Below are positions 62,993-64,000 of a DNA stretch of 64,000 nt, piece by piece (within the stretch, counting starts at the first letter, position 1; each line of letters begins with the position of its first letter). Location: the NCBI RefSeq assembly GCF_001544475.1, contig NZ_FCNW02000028.1:1-64000 (forward strand), written 5' to 3'. Under the pieces are notes generated by a model that had not been told where the DNA came from, did not search any database, and was given only the letters and a program-made list of their open reading frames with translations. Made by a program: the position numbers and the translations under genes. The DNA is from Caballeronia humi. GTDB lineage: Bacteria > Pseudomonadota > Gammaproteobacteria > Burkholderiales > Burkholderiaceae.

Positions 62993-64000
62993 TCAAATCT
63001 CCTCGGTTTGAAGGGTGCTCTGATCCAGAAAGCGATCGAAGTGAATATGTGCGGCCGATACGCGCGATGCCACTGCGTCGCGCACGGCATCGACCATCGC
63101 GGGCGGGCCGCACAGGAAAAAGGCGCTCGACGCGACGTCGCAATAGGCGTCGAGGAATTCAGTGCAAAAGCCGGCGTGGCCGCTCCACGGCGAGCCGTGC
63201 GGTTCATTCGAGAGCACCGGCACGAAGATGAAGCGCCCCGCCCAGCGCGCGGCGAGCGCTTCGATTTCGTCGATGCAGTAAAGATCGGCTTGCGTGCGCG
63301 CCCCGAAAAAGAGCGTGACGTCGGGCACGTGCGGTTCGTCCACCATCGATTCGAGCAGTGCCTTGACCGGTGCGAGTCCGCTGCCGCCCGCGACGCAGAC
63401 CATCGGCCGGCCGCCGCCCGTCGTGCGGCCGAACGCGCCGAGCGGAGCGGTCAACGTGACGCGCGCGCCGCTGCGATCCGCTTCGAAGAGCCATTCGGTG
63501 AACGCGCCGCCAGGCACGCGCCGCACGTGAAAATGAAGGCGCGTCTGGCCGCCAGGCTGCGGCGCGCAGGCGAACGAATAGCAGCGCGGAGCATCGGCGA
63601 GCACCGCGTGGCCGGGCACCGCGATCTGCGCGTATTGGCCGGCGCCGTAGCGCACCGGCTGGTCGGTATGGATCACGAGTTCGCGGATGTCGTGATTGAG
63701 AAGCCGCGCGCTTTCGATACGCCCTTCGACCGTATGCACCGCGTCGGCTTCGCCGTGATCGGCGACACTCCAGGCACGATCAGCTCGACGTCGCTCTGCG
63801 GCACGCACTGGCACGCGAGTACGAAGCCCGCCTGCAATTCATCGCTGGAAATGTGATTGGAGATATCGCGCTTCAACTGCACGCGCCCCGCGACGAGCTG
63901 GCTGCGGCACGAGCCGCAATCGCCGACGAGGCAAAGATGCGCGATCTTGATGTTGTCCCGAAGCCCCGCCTTGAGGATCGTCTCACCCGGACGCACGTCG
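62993..64000 (-). pseudogene. 2Fe-2S ferredoxin/FAD/NAD(P) reductase, 5' end missing and apparently frameshifted
   Basis: The minus strand encodes first a plant-type 2Fe-2S domain (CLVGDCGSC, then LACQC as the fourth Cys ligand), which continues to VELIVPG near 63771. It then encodes an FAD-binding (RCYSFACAP) and NAD-binding (VAGGSGLAPVKALLES; FLCGPPAMVDAV) reductase domain, but in a different frame that opens within 63740-63800. The two halves fit one ~350-residue electron-transfer protein as found with oxygenases (benzoate/alkane or CDP-glucoseen reductase type). One missing base would restore the frame. Either the gene is inactivated, or this is a sequencing error. The start lies beyond 64000. 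Confidence 0.82.

Overview
The window reads as an uninterrupted stretch of the main chromosome of a GC-rich betaproteobacterium of the Burkholderiaceae (Burkholderia / Paraburkholderia / Caballeronia group). The evidence is the class I PHA operon (phaA-phaC), the block rpsB-tsf-pyrH-frr-uppS-cdsA-dxr-rseP-bamA-skp-lpxD-fabZ-lpxA-lpxB-rnhB, the groups ligA-zipA-smc and dapC-dapD-dapE, a Gram-negative trimeric porin, and strong G/C third-position bias. The genus is an inference. I saw no rRNA, tRNA, insertion sequence, prophage or CRISPR array.

Layout. 0-5.7 kb: PHA synthesis (phaA partial, phaC), pgeF-rluD, and divergent bamD. 5.8-13.3 kb: a DinG/YoaA-type helicase, a YdcH-like protein, a Gln-rich secreted protein, tex, rnfH-ratA and smpB, with several bidirectional hairpin terminators. 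13.4-18.5 kb: an SPFH/NfeD pair, PEP synthase (ppsA) and its divergent regulator ppsR. 18.5-34.4 kb: a long leftward run for translation factors, undecaprenyl phosphate and isoprenoid supply, phospholipid precursor, outer-membrane protein assembly and lipid A synthesis, which together build the envelope. It is preceded by a structured rpsB leader and a good sigma-70-like promoter. 34.8-40.9 kb: map, glnD, and an rluB gene with a very large tandem-repeat N-terminal extension, then a small orphan gene. 41-49.9 kb: def, ligA, zipA, smc and a DMT permease. 50.5-56.6 kb: lysine/diaminopimelate genes (dapC, dapD, Spx/ArsC-like, dapE), prmB and cardiolipin synthase.

56.6-64 kb is the least housekeeping-like part. 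It holds a glutathione peroxidase and a leftward cluster of porin, coniferyl-aldehyde-type dehydrogenase, acyl-CoA ligase, membrane di-iron (sterol desaturase/fatty acid hydroxylase) protein, small secreted orphan protein, and a ferredoxin-type reductase that is cut by the window edge and carries an apparent frameshift. The tight spacing and enzyme types suggest oxidation of a hydrophobic substrate (hydroxylation, aldehyde oxidation, CoA activation), but the substrate cannot be read from the sequence.

The most unusual observations are the 9 x 37-residue repeat in RluB, the accessory oxidation cluster with its frameshifted electron-transfer gene, the structured rpsB leader, and the ParB-fragment-like 77-residue protein after rluB.
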